16,556 nt of DNA from CAYFLR01 sp964343805 (GTDB taxonomy: Bacteria; Bdellovibrionota_B; Oligoflexia; CAYFLR01): NCBI GenBank assembly GCA_964343805.1, contig CAYFLR010000092.1:1-16556 (forward strand), in the 5' to 3' direction. Both the position numbers and the translations under genes were made by a program. Of the stretch, positions 1 to 6,649 are shown piece after piece. The notes below the pieces were generated by a model. That model saw nothing but the letters and a program-made list of their open reading frames with translations. It did not search any database and was not told the DNA's origin. Positions within the stretch are counted from its first letter, which is position 1, and every line of letters starts with the position of its first letter.

Positions 1-183
1 CAGGCCGCATTAGGGGGCAAAGTCGGCCCCAAACCCCTTTGATGATTTATCAACGAACTCTCAGGCCGCATTAGGGGGCAAAGTCGGCCCCAAACCCCTT
101 TGATAATTTATCAACGAACTCTCAGGCCGCATTATGGGGTAAAATCGGCCCCAAAATCCGTTAATGATTTATGAACGAACTCT
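1..183. repeat. Tandem 61-bp repeat array, three copies
   Basis: Three head-to-tail 61-bp units start at 1, 62 and 123, and a fourth begins at 184 but diverges after CAGGCC. Copies 1 and 2 differ at one base; copy 3 differs from copy 1 at eight. Each unit holds GGCCG...CGGCC, GGGGC-N7-GCCCC and TTGAT-N5-ATCAA dyads. The unit is about 52% GC, richer than its surroundings. Because 61 is not a multiple of three, it is unlikely to encode a protein repeat. The array begins exactly at the window edge, so more copies probably lie to the left and may have ended the assembly. Confidence 0.9.
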
Positions 184-260
184 CAGGCCACTGCCTTGCC
201 TCTCCTCTGTGAATGAGTCGAAGGTGATTGGAAAGAAAACCTCTAATCGGTAAAAAAAGC

Positions 261-289
261 TTGCAAGAAGCTTAAAATAAAGCTATTAG
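261..289 (+). promoter_or_regulatory. Predicted sigma70-type promoter with phased AAGCT motifs
   Basis: TTGCAA (261-266) and TATTAG (284-289) are separated by 17 bp, each matching 4 of 6 consensus bases. The core is overlaid by AAGCT at 257, 268 and 280, spaced 11 and 12 bp, and by the 8-bp palindrome CTTGCAAG at 260-267. It would start transcription about 50 nt upstream of the ATG at 348. Confidence 0.45.
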
Positions 290-337
290 TGTCTATGTTT
301 TGTAAAAATCCAATAAAAATTACAATAAAACAAAAAT

Positions 338-341
338 GGAG
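338..341 (+). promoter_or_regulatory. SD sequence that sets the start at 348
   Basis: GGAG lies six bases before ATG 348. The earlier in-frame ATG at 336 overlaps this SD and has only A-rich sequence in front of it, so 348 is preferred. Confidence 0.7.
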
Positions 342-347
342 ATGACT

Positions 348-1217
348 ATGAGATGGGGTAACAACGCTAAACAATTACTAATTTCAACTTTCCTGCTATT
401 CTTTGGGATGAGTTCATTACAAGCTGATAATGATTCCTTCAGTCGTACAGATTGTGTGACCGTGGATATGTACAGCAAGCAGTTAGAGCAAAATTTAACT
501 GAATATATTAATGAACTCTACAAAGAGAATGAAGAAGTAGATAAATACAAAGCCCCTTATGATCTAAAAGAGATCTTTTTTCATTTTAGATTGAAGCAAA
601 AGGTCAGCCGCGATAAATTTTTAGGTTATGTAAAATCATGGACTGAATATACTGCAAGTGAGTCGACCCTATGGGAGAACGGATGTATTCGTTGGATTGA
701 CTCATGGCAGGGTATCTATACCACAACCTTTGATAGTCTTACATTGGAAGCAATAAAAAGAAATTATAAATCATCCGAACATATCAACTTTGTGGAATTA
801 AAAAATCAATACGACGAAATAGAGGAAAGCTTTAAAGAGGGTTATGAAGAGCATTGTGAGGGAAGAGACTGCGCTGAAGATGGCGTTTATGGTGTGGTGT
901 TTAATCCTGTTCGCTTTAAAGAATCCCCCTCCATCAAAGAGATCAAGCAGGTTTTCAGCATTGAAGACAAGGCTCATTTGGTTGCAGACGGAGAAAAAGC
1001 TCTTAAAAAGCTCCTGAAAAAAAGCTACATGAAGTTTGTCAAGAAGTCCTTATATAAAAAGTTTACATCTTTATTGGATGAAGCTGGTGCAGCAGAGGAA
1101 ATTCTGAACGTCTACTACCTTCATTATGATAATTATACTGATCAAGATCATTACTTGATTGTTGAAGACCAATATCATCAAGTTTTTGCATTTAGTAATC
1201 ACTTTGAGATGGATTAA
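348..1217 (+). CDS. Secreted protein of unknown function
   Basis: This gene encodes 289 residues from ATG 348; the ATG at 336 is a less likely start. A Sec signal peptide is clear: a short basic start, a hydrophobic core at about residues 10-22 and a probable SLQA/D cleavage near residue 26. The mature part is hydrophilic, mostly helical in appearance, with a long Lys/Glu-rich middle (for example GEKALKKLLKKSYMKF) and several aromatic residues near the C-terminus. It has four cysteines, two close together in an EHCEGRDC motif, compatible with disulfides in an oxidising compartment. I recognise no family, catalytic motif or lipobox, so a soluble periplasmic or secreted protein is as far as the sequence goes. 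It has its own promoter and is separated from the blaI-like gene by that gene's promoter, so shared function is not implied. Confidence 0.8.
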   Translation: MRWGNNAKQLLISTFLLFFGMSSLQADNDSFSRTDCVTVDMYSKQLEQNLTEYINELYKENEEVDKYKAPYDLKEIFFHFRLKQKVSRDKFLGYVKSWTEYTASESTLWENGCIRWIDSWQGIYTTTFDSLTLEAIKRNYKSSEHINFVELKNQYDEIEESFKEGYEEHCEGRDCAEDGVYGVVFNPVRFKESPSIKEIKQVFSIEDKAHLVADGEKALKKLLKKSYMKFVKKSLYKKFTSLLDEAGAAEEILNVYYLHYDNYTDQDHYLIVEDQYHQVFAFSNHFEMD

Positions 1218-1293
1218 TATCAGAGACTTGGTCCCAATTATACTTTTCTAGTACATGCCAAAAAACACCTGAATCAAATGACTATGAATTTAG

Positions 1294-1322
1294 TTGACAC
1301 TAACTATGACTATAGTTATAGT
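1294..1322 (+). promoter_or_regulatory. Near-consensus sigma70 promoter of blaI-blaR1 pair
   Basis: TTGACA at 1294-1299 is a perfect -35, followed after exactly 17 bp by TATAGT at 1317-1322. Transcription would start near 1329, about 35 nt before the ATG at 1365. This rules out the ATG at 1278, which lies upstream of the promoter. Confidence 0.75.
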
Positions 1323-1323
1323 T
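1302..1323. promoter_or_regulatory. Candidate BlaI-type operator over the -10
   Basis: AACTAT (1302-1307) and ATAGTT (1312-1317) form a 6-bp inverted repeat with a 4-bp spacer, and a second ATAGTT follows at 1318-1323. The palindrome ACTATAGT (1309-1316) lies inside. The dyad covers the promoter spacer and -10, the usual place for autorepression by BlaI/MecI repressors. The outer ACTA/TAGT arms resemble known BlaI operators, but the inner TACA/TGTA typical of staphylococcal sites is absent. The binding claim is inference. Confidence 0.5.
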
Positions 1324-1354
1324 ATCCCATTGATTCCTACCATAAACCTAAATT

Positions 1355-1358
1355 GAGG
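1355..1358 (+). promoter_or_regulatory. SD sequence that sets the start at 1365
   Basis: GAGG lies six bases before ATG 1365, the first in-frame ATG downstream of the predicted promoter. Confidence 0.65.
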
Positions 1359-1364
1359 CACTCT

Positions 1365-1760
1365 ATGTCATCAAAGAAAGTTCATTTAACCCCCACCGAA
1401 TTGGATATATTAAAAGCTTTATGGAGTATGAAAGAGGGCTCTATTAAAGATATCATAACTCACTTTGCCCCTCACAAAAAGTACGCCTATACTTCTGTTC
1501 AGACTCTCCTTAAACATATGCAGGAGAAGGAAGCGGTCGCCTTTAAGAAGGTTTATAATGTCAATGTGTTCTATCCCACCTTGGCCCAAGATCAAGTTAA
1601 GAGTCACCTTATTAAAGATCTGTTATCTCGACTTTTTAAAGATAATCCCAAAGAGTTGGTATCTACCTTGGTTGAAAATGAATTCCTCGATAAAGAAGAT
1701 CTGTTGGAACTGCACCAGACTTTTTTAAGTGCCGAGTCAACTGATGGAGAAAAATCATGA
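1365..1760 (+). CDS. blaI: BlaI/MecI-family transcriptional repressor
   Basis: From ATG 1365 the product is 131 residues, close to the roughly 125 of BlaI/MecI. Residues 1-75 form the winged-helix DNA-binding domain, with family signatures LTPTELDILKALW, then YTSVQTLLKHMQEKEAV as recognition helix and wing. The remainder is the helical dimerisation tail (SHLIKDLLSRLFKDNPKELV...LLELHQTFL). In characterised members this dimer represses its own operon and target genes and is inactivated when a partner M56 protease becomes active. Here the partner follows with an ATGA overlap, so the two are translationally coupled. A dyad over the promoter suggests autorepression. A longer reading from 1278 would add a Tyr/Ser-rich tail encoded by the promoter itself and is rejected. 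The target is unknown: no beta-lactamase or penicillin-binding protein gene is nearby. Confidence 0.88.
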   Translation: MSSKKVHLTPTELDILKALWSMKEGSIKDIITHFAPHKKYAYTSVQTLLKHMQEKEAVAFKKVYNVNVFYPTLAQDQVKSHLIKDLLSRLFKDNPKELVSTLVENEFLDKEDLLELHQTFLSAESTDGEKS

Positions 1761-3457
1761 TATCCATTGTCAGTCTTTACTTCCAATATCTCTTGCTTTC
1801 TAGTTTTGGGGTGGTGTTTTATTACCTATTTCTAGCAGGTCTAATCAATGTCCAGATTAAGAAAAACGCCATCTTGGCTATCATCATTTTTTCTTTAAGC
1901 CCCCTGCTAGTTGTCCTGTTCAGCTCCTCAATTCAAAACTGGATTTCTGGCGCCACTCCTCATCTGGGGTTTTTGACGCAAAATCTTTCCTCTGTCAGTT
2001 CCGTTCTTCTGCTATCTAAAGGCAGTTTGCTTCCCTCCACACTTGGGAAAGATAACTATCTCGTTTATTTTCAATACCTATTAACAGCCATCATTTTATT
2101 AAATCTTTGTTGGGCCATTGTTTCTCAAAGTTTGAAGCTCAGAAACTTGACACATTTTAGAAGAAAACTAAAGCCATGCACACATCAAAAAACGATCTTG
2201 CTTTTGGATCGGCTTCTTAAAGAATTAGATATCAAGAAAGAGGTGATCATAAAGGTTTCTTCCTGTCCTGTCACTCCCCATACCTTTGGTCTTTTTTCTC
2301 CTATCATTGTTCTAGATCAACGGACAATGAACTCTGAGTCGGATTTAGAATATATCTTAGCTCATGAATTAGGACATATCAAAAATGCTGATTATTTGAT
2401 GAACTTTTTGTTTCAGCTTTATCTCTCAACTCAAGTAATGAATCCCCTGATTCACTGGCTCACAAGTGAATTTAAACTCATGCAAGAGGTCATAGCAGAT
2501 CAAGCGGTTTTGGCAAAAAAACCATCACAAAAGAAGCGCTATACAGAACTGTTAATTGAGCTGATGCAATCGGCGAGGGATCTACCTCAAAATTCCACGA
2601 TCCCCTTGTCTATAATTTTCAAAAAGGAGTCACTTTTTAAACGGAGGGTAGAGATGATCTTTAATCAGAAAAAGAACCATATACTGATTCAGACAGGGCG
2701 ACTCATCTGTTTTTCTTTGGTTTGCCTTGTAAGTCTTTTTACCGTTGTTTCCTATGCTCATATGAATTCCAATTTCCCTTCAACCAGTAAAACCGAAATT
2801 GAATTAGCTTACCCTAGTTATTTCATCACTCAATCGGGAAATAACACGGTCACTATGCAGATGGAAAACCTTCTTCTCGATGAGAGGACTCATTATCTTT
2901 ATTTGAAAATTAAGTTTTACCTTGAAGATGAAAGTCTGACTGATCTTCTTGCGGATGAAAATAGTAATCATAAGCTCTTTAATCACATTAAGCAATTAAT
3001 TCGAACAAAGTCGCCCACTCAAATGGAGGACCCAGCCACTCAGGTCATCATACAAAATGAATTAAGTGATTGGCTTTATGAACAAACTCAATATCAAATT
3101 GCTACCCAGATTAAATATTCCATAGAACCGGTGCACCCACTCAAATATTACCGTCTTGCCTATCAGCTGAAAGTGAATGAAGAGGAAACAGCGGAAGCTC
3201 ATATAGGAATGAATGAACGTCACACTGCTGGAATCAAGGTCGGTGATATATCAATGGATGTGTTCGTAAAAAGGCATCAGGGTGAAAATGTGTTTATTAG
3301 AAGTCACATCTTTAAAAAGGGAAGGTATGTTTCCTCCCCCATCATCATCACTCCTTTAAATAATAAAGCATCTATTGTGAGTGAAGACTGGCAAGGGAAA
3401 GTTGAAATTACTTTTTCTTTGGCTGAGTTTGCTAAAATGACAAAGGGATTCAATTAA
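1757..3457 (+). CDS. blaR1: BlaR1-like M56 membrane metallopeptidase with unusual sensor domain
   Basis: This 566-residue protein has the BlaR1/MecR1 plan. Three hydrophobic segments (about residues 3-30, 37-57 and 103-125) precede a cytoplasmic zinc peptidase domain with HELGH at 203-207 and the downstream acidic EVIAD motif (E244, D248). A fourth segment at about 312-334 is followed by a 230-residue extracytoplasmic C-terminus. In characterised members, ligand binding outside activates the protease, which leads to loss of BlaI. The C-terminus is not the penicillin-binding fold: no SxxK, SxN or KTG set is seen. Residues about 365-440 (LYLKIKFYLEDE..., then a long amphipathic helix) read like FliL, and residues about 515-550 contain an SSPIIITPLNNKASI segment resembling the beta-rich ends of some secretin-like domains. 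Both resemblances are by eye. Start overlaps the blaI stop. Gene symbol is by family only. Confidence 0.85.
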   Translation: MISIVSLYFQYLLLSSFGVVFYYLFLAGLINVQIKKNAILAIIIFSLSPLLVVLFSSSIQNWISGATPHLGFLTQNLSSVSSVLLLSKGSLLPSTLGKDNYLVYFQYLLTAIILLNLCWAIVSQSLKLRNLTHFRRKLKPCTHQKTILLLDRLLKELDIKKEVIIKVSSCPVTPHTFGLFSPIIVLDQRTMNSESDLEYILAHELGHIKNADYLMNFLFQLYLSTQVMNPLIHWLTSEFKLMQEVIADQAVLAKKPSQKKRYTELLIELMQSARDLPQNSTIPLSIIFKKESLFKRRVEMIFNQKKNHILIQTGRLICFSLVCLVSLFTVVSYAHMNSNFPSTSKTEIELAYPSYFITQSGNNTVTMQMENLLLDERTHYLYLKIKFYLEDESLTDLLADENSNHKLFNHIKQLIRTKSPTQMEDPATQVIIQNELSDWLYEQTQYQIATQIKYSIEPVHPLKYYRLAYQLKVNEEETAEAHIGMNERHTAGIKVGDISMDVFVKRHQGENVFIRSHIFKKGRYVSSPIIITPLNNKASIVSEDWQGKVEITFSLAEFAKMTKGFN

Positions 3458-3477
3458 AAGGATCTTACCTTCCCTTT
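3442..3477 (+). terminator. Possible terminator overlapping the blaR1 stop codon
   Basis: AAAGGGA (3442-3448) pairs with TCCCTTT (3471-3477), with an inner AGG/CCT helix, followed by T residues to 3479. The stem contains the TAA stop at 3455-3457. The large asymmetric interior makes it weaker than a textbook hairpin. Confidence 0.35.
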
Positions 3478-3485
3478 TTGCTTTA

Positions 3486-3514
3486 TTGACAATCCATTCC
3501 TAAACTATTAATCT
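3486..3514 (+). promoter_or_regulatory. Possible promoter of the metallopeptidase gene
   Basis: A perfect -35 TTGACA lies at 3486-3491. The -10 is poor: TAATCT at 17 bp spacing or TATTAA at 14 bp. The hexamer AACTAT at 3503-3508 equals one half-site of the candidate blaI operator, which may be chance. Confidence 0.35.
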
Positions 3515-3540
3515 TTGGCTACCTATATCAACCCTCTCCC

Positions 3541-3545
3541 AGGAG
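3541..3545 (+). promoter_or_regulatory. SD sequence that sets the start at 3551
   Basis: AGGAG lies five bases before ATG 3551. An upstream in-frame TTG at 3515 has no SD and sits at the predicted promoter, so it is not used. Confidence 0.75.
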
Positions 3546-3550
3546 TCATC

Positions 3551-5512
3551 ATGAGACTGCATCATCAACAAAAGAAAAAGTTAACTGCCAAAATGAAAGA
3601 GCAATTTCAAGATCATCCATTTATTGAAACCGGCTTGTCGCAGGTTATCGACCTTTGGGATATGAAAAAAGATGGTGGATATGAGGTGCTGCAAGATTTC
3701 TGTTTGCGACATTTCATTACAGATGAGAAGGAAAGAGCAGGTCTATTAGATAAACTGGAAGTGATCACAGAAAAACTCCAAGGTCATTACTTAGAAGTCT
3801 ACAATGCCTTTAATAGGTACAAAGATGTGGAAGAGGGACCTTTTACTGCGGCTGATGAACTCTTATCCAATTTTAGTCCTTTTAAGCATCTCTCTGAAGA
3901 TTTTTATGAACTAAAGCTTCCTTTTCTCATTCTGCTCAACTTTGAAGCCATGAGCTTTGAAGAGATTATGAAAAACTATAAGAAATTAGATCGAGCCAAA
4001 TGGAGAGAGGTTTATTTAACCAGTGGTTATGATGGCAGAGTTCCCGCAAAAGTTTCGCATAAAGCGTTCCTAGCCTATAATCAAGCAGGCACTTACATCA
4101 ATGACTACAACATTTTTATGGATCGAGTTTTAGATGAAGGAGACAAACTGCTTTTTGCTGAAGAGAAGCGGCTGATTGCCCACTGGGGTTTGCGGGATGA
4201 ATTAAAGTCACTCTACGGGGATGGCAATGAGGCGGCCTTATTAAAACAGGAGATGATATTTAAGGTGATGGAACATATTGTGAAAGGCTCTATTCCCAAG
4301 AATGTCATCAATTCTAAGCAATACTATTGGAATCCTTATAAGAATAGAGTGACTGATGAACAGCGCAAAGAGATCTCTTTTAAAGAAGAGGATAATGGAC
4401 GGTACAGTGTTTGGCTCAATATTGCCAAGCAAGAGAAGGGAGTGGATGTTTATTATAAAAAGAATAACACTCTTCTCAAAAGAGGTTTTAACGAAGGGAG
4501 AAAAATCCCTGAAAAGAAAATAGAACAGGTTCTTACAGAATTACTGGCTTCTCCTCTATTAACCAAGGTGGCAGGGGTGATGGAAAAGCGTCTGCAGCGA
4601 AACTTGCGCCCCTATGATATTTGGTATACCGGTTTTAAAAATAGTAAAGATCAGAAAACCCTAGATGGTTTGGTGGCAAATCAATATCCCTCGGTGGAAG
4701 CTTTTCAAAATAAAATTCCTGCCATTCTAGAGAGCCTGGGTTTCCCTCCCGAAAAAGCCAAATTTCTTGCCGATCATATTCATGTGGATCCTTCCAGAAG
4801 CGCGGGTCATGCCATGGGAGCGGGTATGCGAGGGGCTAAATCCTATTTACGAGTTCGAACTGAAAATGGTCGATTTGATTACAGTGCTTTTAACACCGCC
4901 ATGCATGAGTTAGGGCATACGGTGGAGCAGACCATCAGTATGAATCTAATTGACCATACCTTGTTACAAGGGGTTCCTAATACCGCATTTACTGAAGCCA
5001 TTGCCTTTTTATTTCAAGAGAAGGATCTTAAAATATTGGGGGTAGAGGCTGAGATTAATGCTAAAACAAAAGCTGAAAATGTGCTCGACACCTATTTAAA
5101 TACCTGTGAAATTGCATCTATGGCATTAGTAGATATGTACAGTTGGCGCTATCTCTATCGTAGTAAATCCTGCACAGCTAGCTCACTTAAGAAGCAGACT
5201 CTAAAAATTTCACAAAATTTATGGGATAAGTATTGGGCTGCTGGTTTTGGTTCTACCGATTCAGGTATTTTATCTATCTACTCTCATATGATCGAGATGG
5301 GGCTTTATTTGCCGGACTACCCTTTAGGTCATATCATTAATTATCAGATTCAAAAGTTCTTTGAGCAAAATGATCTTCCCACCCACCTAGAGCGAATATG
5401 TAAACTAGGTAATATCTATCCTGAACTTTGGATGGAGCAGGCTGTGGGTGAAGGAATTGGAGTCAAAGGTTTACTTGCTGATGTGGAGCAAGCCTTGAAC
5501 ACCCTTACTTAA
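3551..5512 (+). CDS. Cytosolic zinc metallopeptidase, M3-like gluzincin
   Basis: This gene encodes 653 residues with no signal peptide or membrane segment. The active site is HELGH at residues 452-456 with the third zinc ligand probably E482 in AFTEAIAFLFQ, 26 residues beyond the second histidine. That spacing fits M3 oligopeptidases (thimet oligopeptidase/PepF type). The N-terminal 430 residues are helical and charged, as in the lid domain of M3 enzymes. Upstream of the zinc site, a Gly-rich stretch (SAGHAMGAGMRGAKSYL) is not one I know from classical M3 proteins and faintly recalls M32 carboxypeptidases, so family placement is provisional. The likely role is cleavage of short peptides in the cytosol. 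The gene follows the BlaI/M56 pair by 93 bp, on the same strand with its own possible promoter; a regulatory link is only a hypothesis. Confidence 0.75.
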   Translation: MRLHHQQKKKLTAKMKEQFQDHPFIETGLSQVIDLWDMKKDGGYEVLQDFCLRHFITDEKERAGLLDKLEVITEKLQGHYLEVYNAFNRYKDVEEGPFTAADELLSNFSPFKHLSEDFYELKLPFLILLNFEAMSFEEIMKNYKKLDRAKWREVYLTSGYDGRVPAKVSHKAFLAYNQAGTYINDYNIFMDRVLDEGDKLLFAEEKRLIAHWGLRDELKSLYGDGNEAALLKQEMIFKVMEHIVKGSIPKNVINSKQYYWNPYKNRVTDEQRKEISFKEEDNGRYSVWLNIAKQEKGVDVYYKKNNTLLKRGFNEGRKIPEKKIEQVLTELLASPLLTKVAGVMEKRLQRNLRPYDIWYTGFKNSKDQKTLDGLVANQYPSVEAFQNKIPAILESLGFPPEKAKFLADHIHVDPSRSAGHAMGAGMRGAKSYLRVRTENGRFDYSAFNTAMHELGHTVEQTISMNLIDHTLLQGVPNTAFTEAIAFLFQEKDLKILGVEAEINAKTKAENVLDTYLNTCEIASMALVDMYSWRYLYRSKSCTASSLKKQTLKISQNLWDKYWAAGFGSTDSGILSIYSHMIEMGLYLPDYPLGHIINYQIQKFFEQNDLPTHLERICKLGNIYPELWMEQAVGEGIGVKGLLADVEQALNTLT

Positions 5513-5546
5513 ATTAAAAAACTGTAACCCCTCGAAAATTTAGTGC

Positions 5547-5575
5547 TTGACTCGATTAAATTATTGATTTATTAA
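5547..5575 (+). promoter_or_regulatory. Predicted sigma70-type promoter
   Basis: TTGACT at 5547-5552 and TATTAA at 5570-5575 are separated by exactly 17 bp, matching 5/6 and 4/6 of consensus. The transcript would have a leader of about 40 nt before ATG 5621. Confidence 0.55.
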
Positions 5576-5610
5576 AATCTGTTTATTGATATGTAAAGTT
5601 TGTGATAAAT

Positions 5611-5614
5611 GGAG
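5611..5614 (+). promoter_or_regulatory. SD sequence that sets the start at 5621
   Basis: GGAG lies six bases before ATG 5621. The in-frame ATG at 5609 overlaps this SD, exactly as at 336/348. Confidence 0.7.
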
Positions 5615-5620
5615 AGGGTT

Positions 5621-6529
5621 ATGAGAGGATTATTCGTATTTAAGGTTGGAGTGTATCTCACTCTATTGGTTATGTATTCACAATCTACTTGGGCAAGGCC
5701 CAGTCAAGTGACCTTAAATATCCCCGCCTACGAGTTTTCTGATCGAGATGAGATGTTGGAAGACCTACAGAGGGCTCCTTCTTATTCGTTCGCACTGCTT
5801 TCCACTTCATTTATGGAGCAATTTATTGCCGAGGAAACAGAGAGCTGGGGTCGTATTTATGACCGTGAAAAACTCCTCACCATCCTCGAAAATATTGTGA
5901 ACCAAAGAAGAATTCGAGGCAGGGATGTGAACTATCTCTTTAATTTACGATTAAGTGCCACCCGCATCAGAAATTGTTTTTACCTGTTTGATACAGGACA
6001 TCGAAGACGCAGTGTTATCTCCGATTTTGTACTTGATTTAGGAAAGGTCAAAGATCAGGTTCGGTTTGTAGATTCAGGTGATGACCGGCTCATTAAGAAT
6101 AGTTACAAACTTATTGATATTCTTCACTCCTATGACTTAGATTATGAAATTTCTCTACTGCAAAGGGAGCAACCAACGGGTGTTGTGGACTTTTTAAAAA
6201 GATCTATTTGGCTCGCGAAAGATCATTTAGCCAGAGATGGAATGAATGGAGATGAATTTCATGATCTCAAAAAATTGGTTCGCCTGCTTCGCCTGTTTTA
6301 TGAGCATCAATATGATTTTTCTCAAGGTCGAAACCGCTGGGCCAATGGTCTCATGTATGATGTTATGCGCACCGCCTATGAATCTTTTTTGGATGTGAAC
6401 CGTATTTTACTAAGAAAAAAATATCGAGAGAATGTTTCCTTTTATTATATCAAAGTGGTTTTGGATGAAGAGGTGAAAACTTTTCTTAACACCCTTTTTA
6501 GTAAGTCTGAAGCATCTCTAGGACTTTAG
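5621..6529 (+). CDS. Exported protein of unknown function
   Basis: From ATG 5621 the product is 302 residues. A Sec signal peptide is seen: basic start (MRGLFVFK), hydrophobic core to about residue 19, and probable cleavage after TWA at residue 25. The mature protein is largely alpha-helical in appearance, rich in Arg, Lys, Leu and Tyr, with many RR/RK pairs (GHRRRS, NQRRIRGRD, LRKKYREN). It has a single cysteine (RNCFYLF), so no intramolecular disulfide. I recognise no family or catalytic motif. The basic, aromatic character could suit binding to an acidic partner in the periplasm, but that is speculation. It has its own promoter. rsgA follows after 120 bp with no obvious terminator between, so co-transcription is possible. 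Confidence 0.8.
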   Translation: MRGLFVFKVGVYLTLLVMYSQSTWARPSQVTLNIPAYEFSDRDEMLEDLQRAPSYSFALLSTSFMEQFIAEETESWGRIYDREKLLTILENIVNQRRIRGRDVNYLFNLRLSATRIRNCFYLFDTGHRRRSVISDFVLDLGKVKDQVRFVDSGDDRLIKNSYKLIDILHSYDLDYEISLLQREQPTGVVDFLKRSIWLAKDHLARDGMNGDEFHDLKKLVRLLRLFYEHQYDFSQGRNRWANGLMYDVMRTAYESFLDVNRILLRKKYRENVSFYYIKVVLDEEVKTFLNTLFSKSEASLGL

Positions 6530-6637
6530 GCACAATCCTTGCAGATATCTATTTAAATCGTTTTGAAAGGGCGAGCTGAGTCTCTTTTTGAGGCAAATTC
6601 TCCCCTTTTGTTGAGGCCGTGTGGCCATCAATCTAAT

Positions 6638-6643
6638 AAGAGG
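6638..6643 (+). promoter_or_regulatory. SD sequence supporting a TTG start for rsgA
   Basis: AAGAGG lies six bases before TTG 6650. This start gives the N-terminus MNRLNELGWNSFF, the usual beginning of RsgA. The longer frame from TTG 6563 adds 29 residues with no SD and no family similarity. Confidence 0.75.
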
Positions 6644-6649
6644 TATGAT

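Larger units (their letters stand above)
184..347. other. Non-coding leader between repeat array and first gene
   Basis: After the abortive fourth repeat copy there is no open frame with a credible start. The only structure seen is the promoter and repeated AAGCT motif around 257-289, described separately, then an A-rich leader. Together with the repeat array this makes up the first 347 bases without a gene. Confidence 0.6.

Noticed and set aside
1..190. CRISPR array
   Set aside because: The 61-bp units are contiguous with no unique spacers, and no cas gene is present.
1278..1364. N-terminal extension of the BlaI protein (YDYSYSYPIDS...)
   Set aside because: It overlaps the strong promoter and operator; an SD and ATG at 1365 give a normal-length BlaI.
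1757..3457. Direct beta-lactam sensing by the BlaR1-like protein
   Set aside because: The sensor region lacks the SxxK, SxN and KTG motifs of penicillin-binding folds.
6608..6637. Promoter TTGTTG-18-TCTAAT just before rsgA
   Set aside because: Transcription would start at or after the SD (6638-6643), removing it, so the -10 match is probably accidental.
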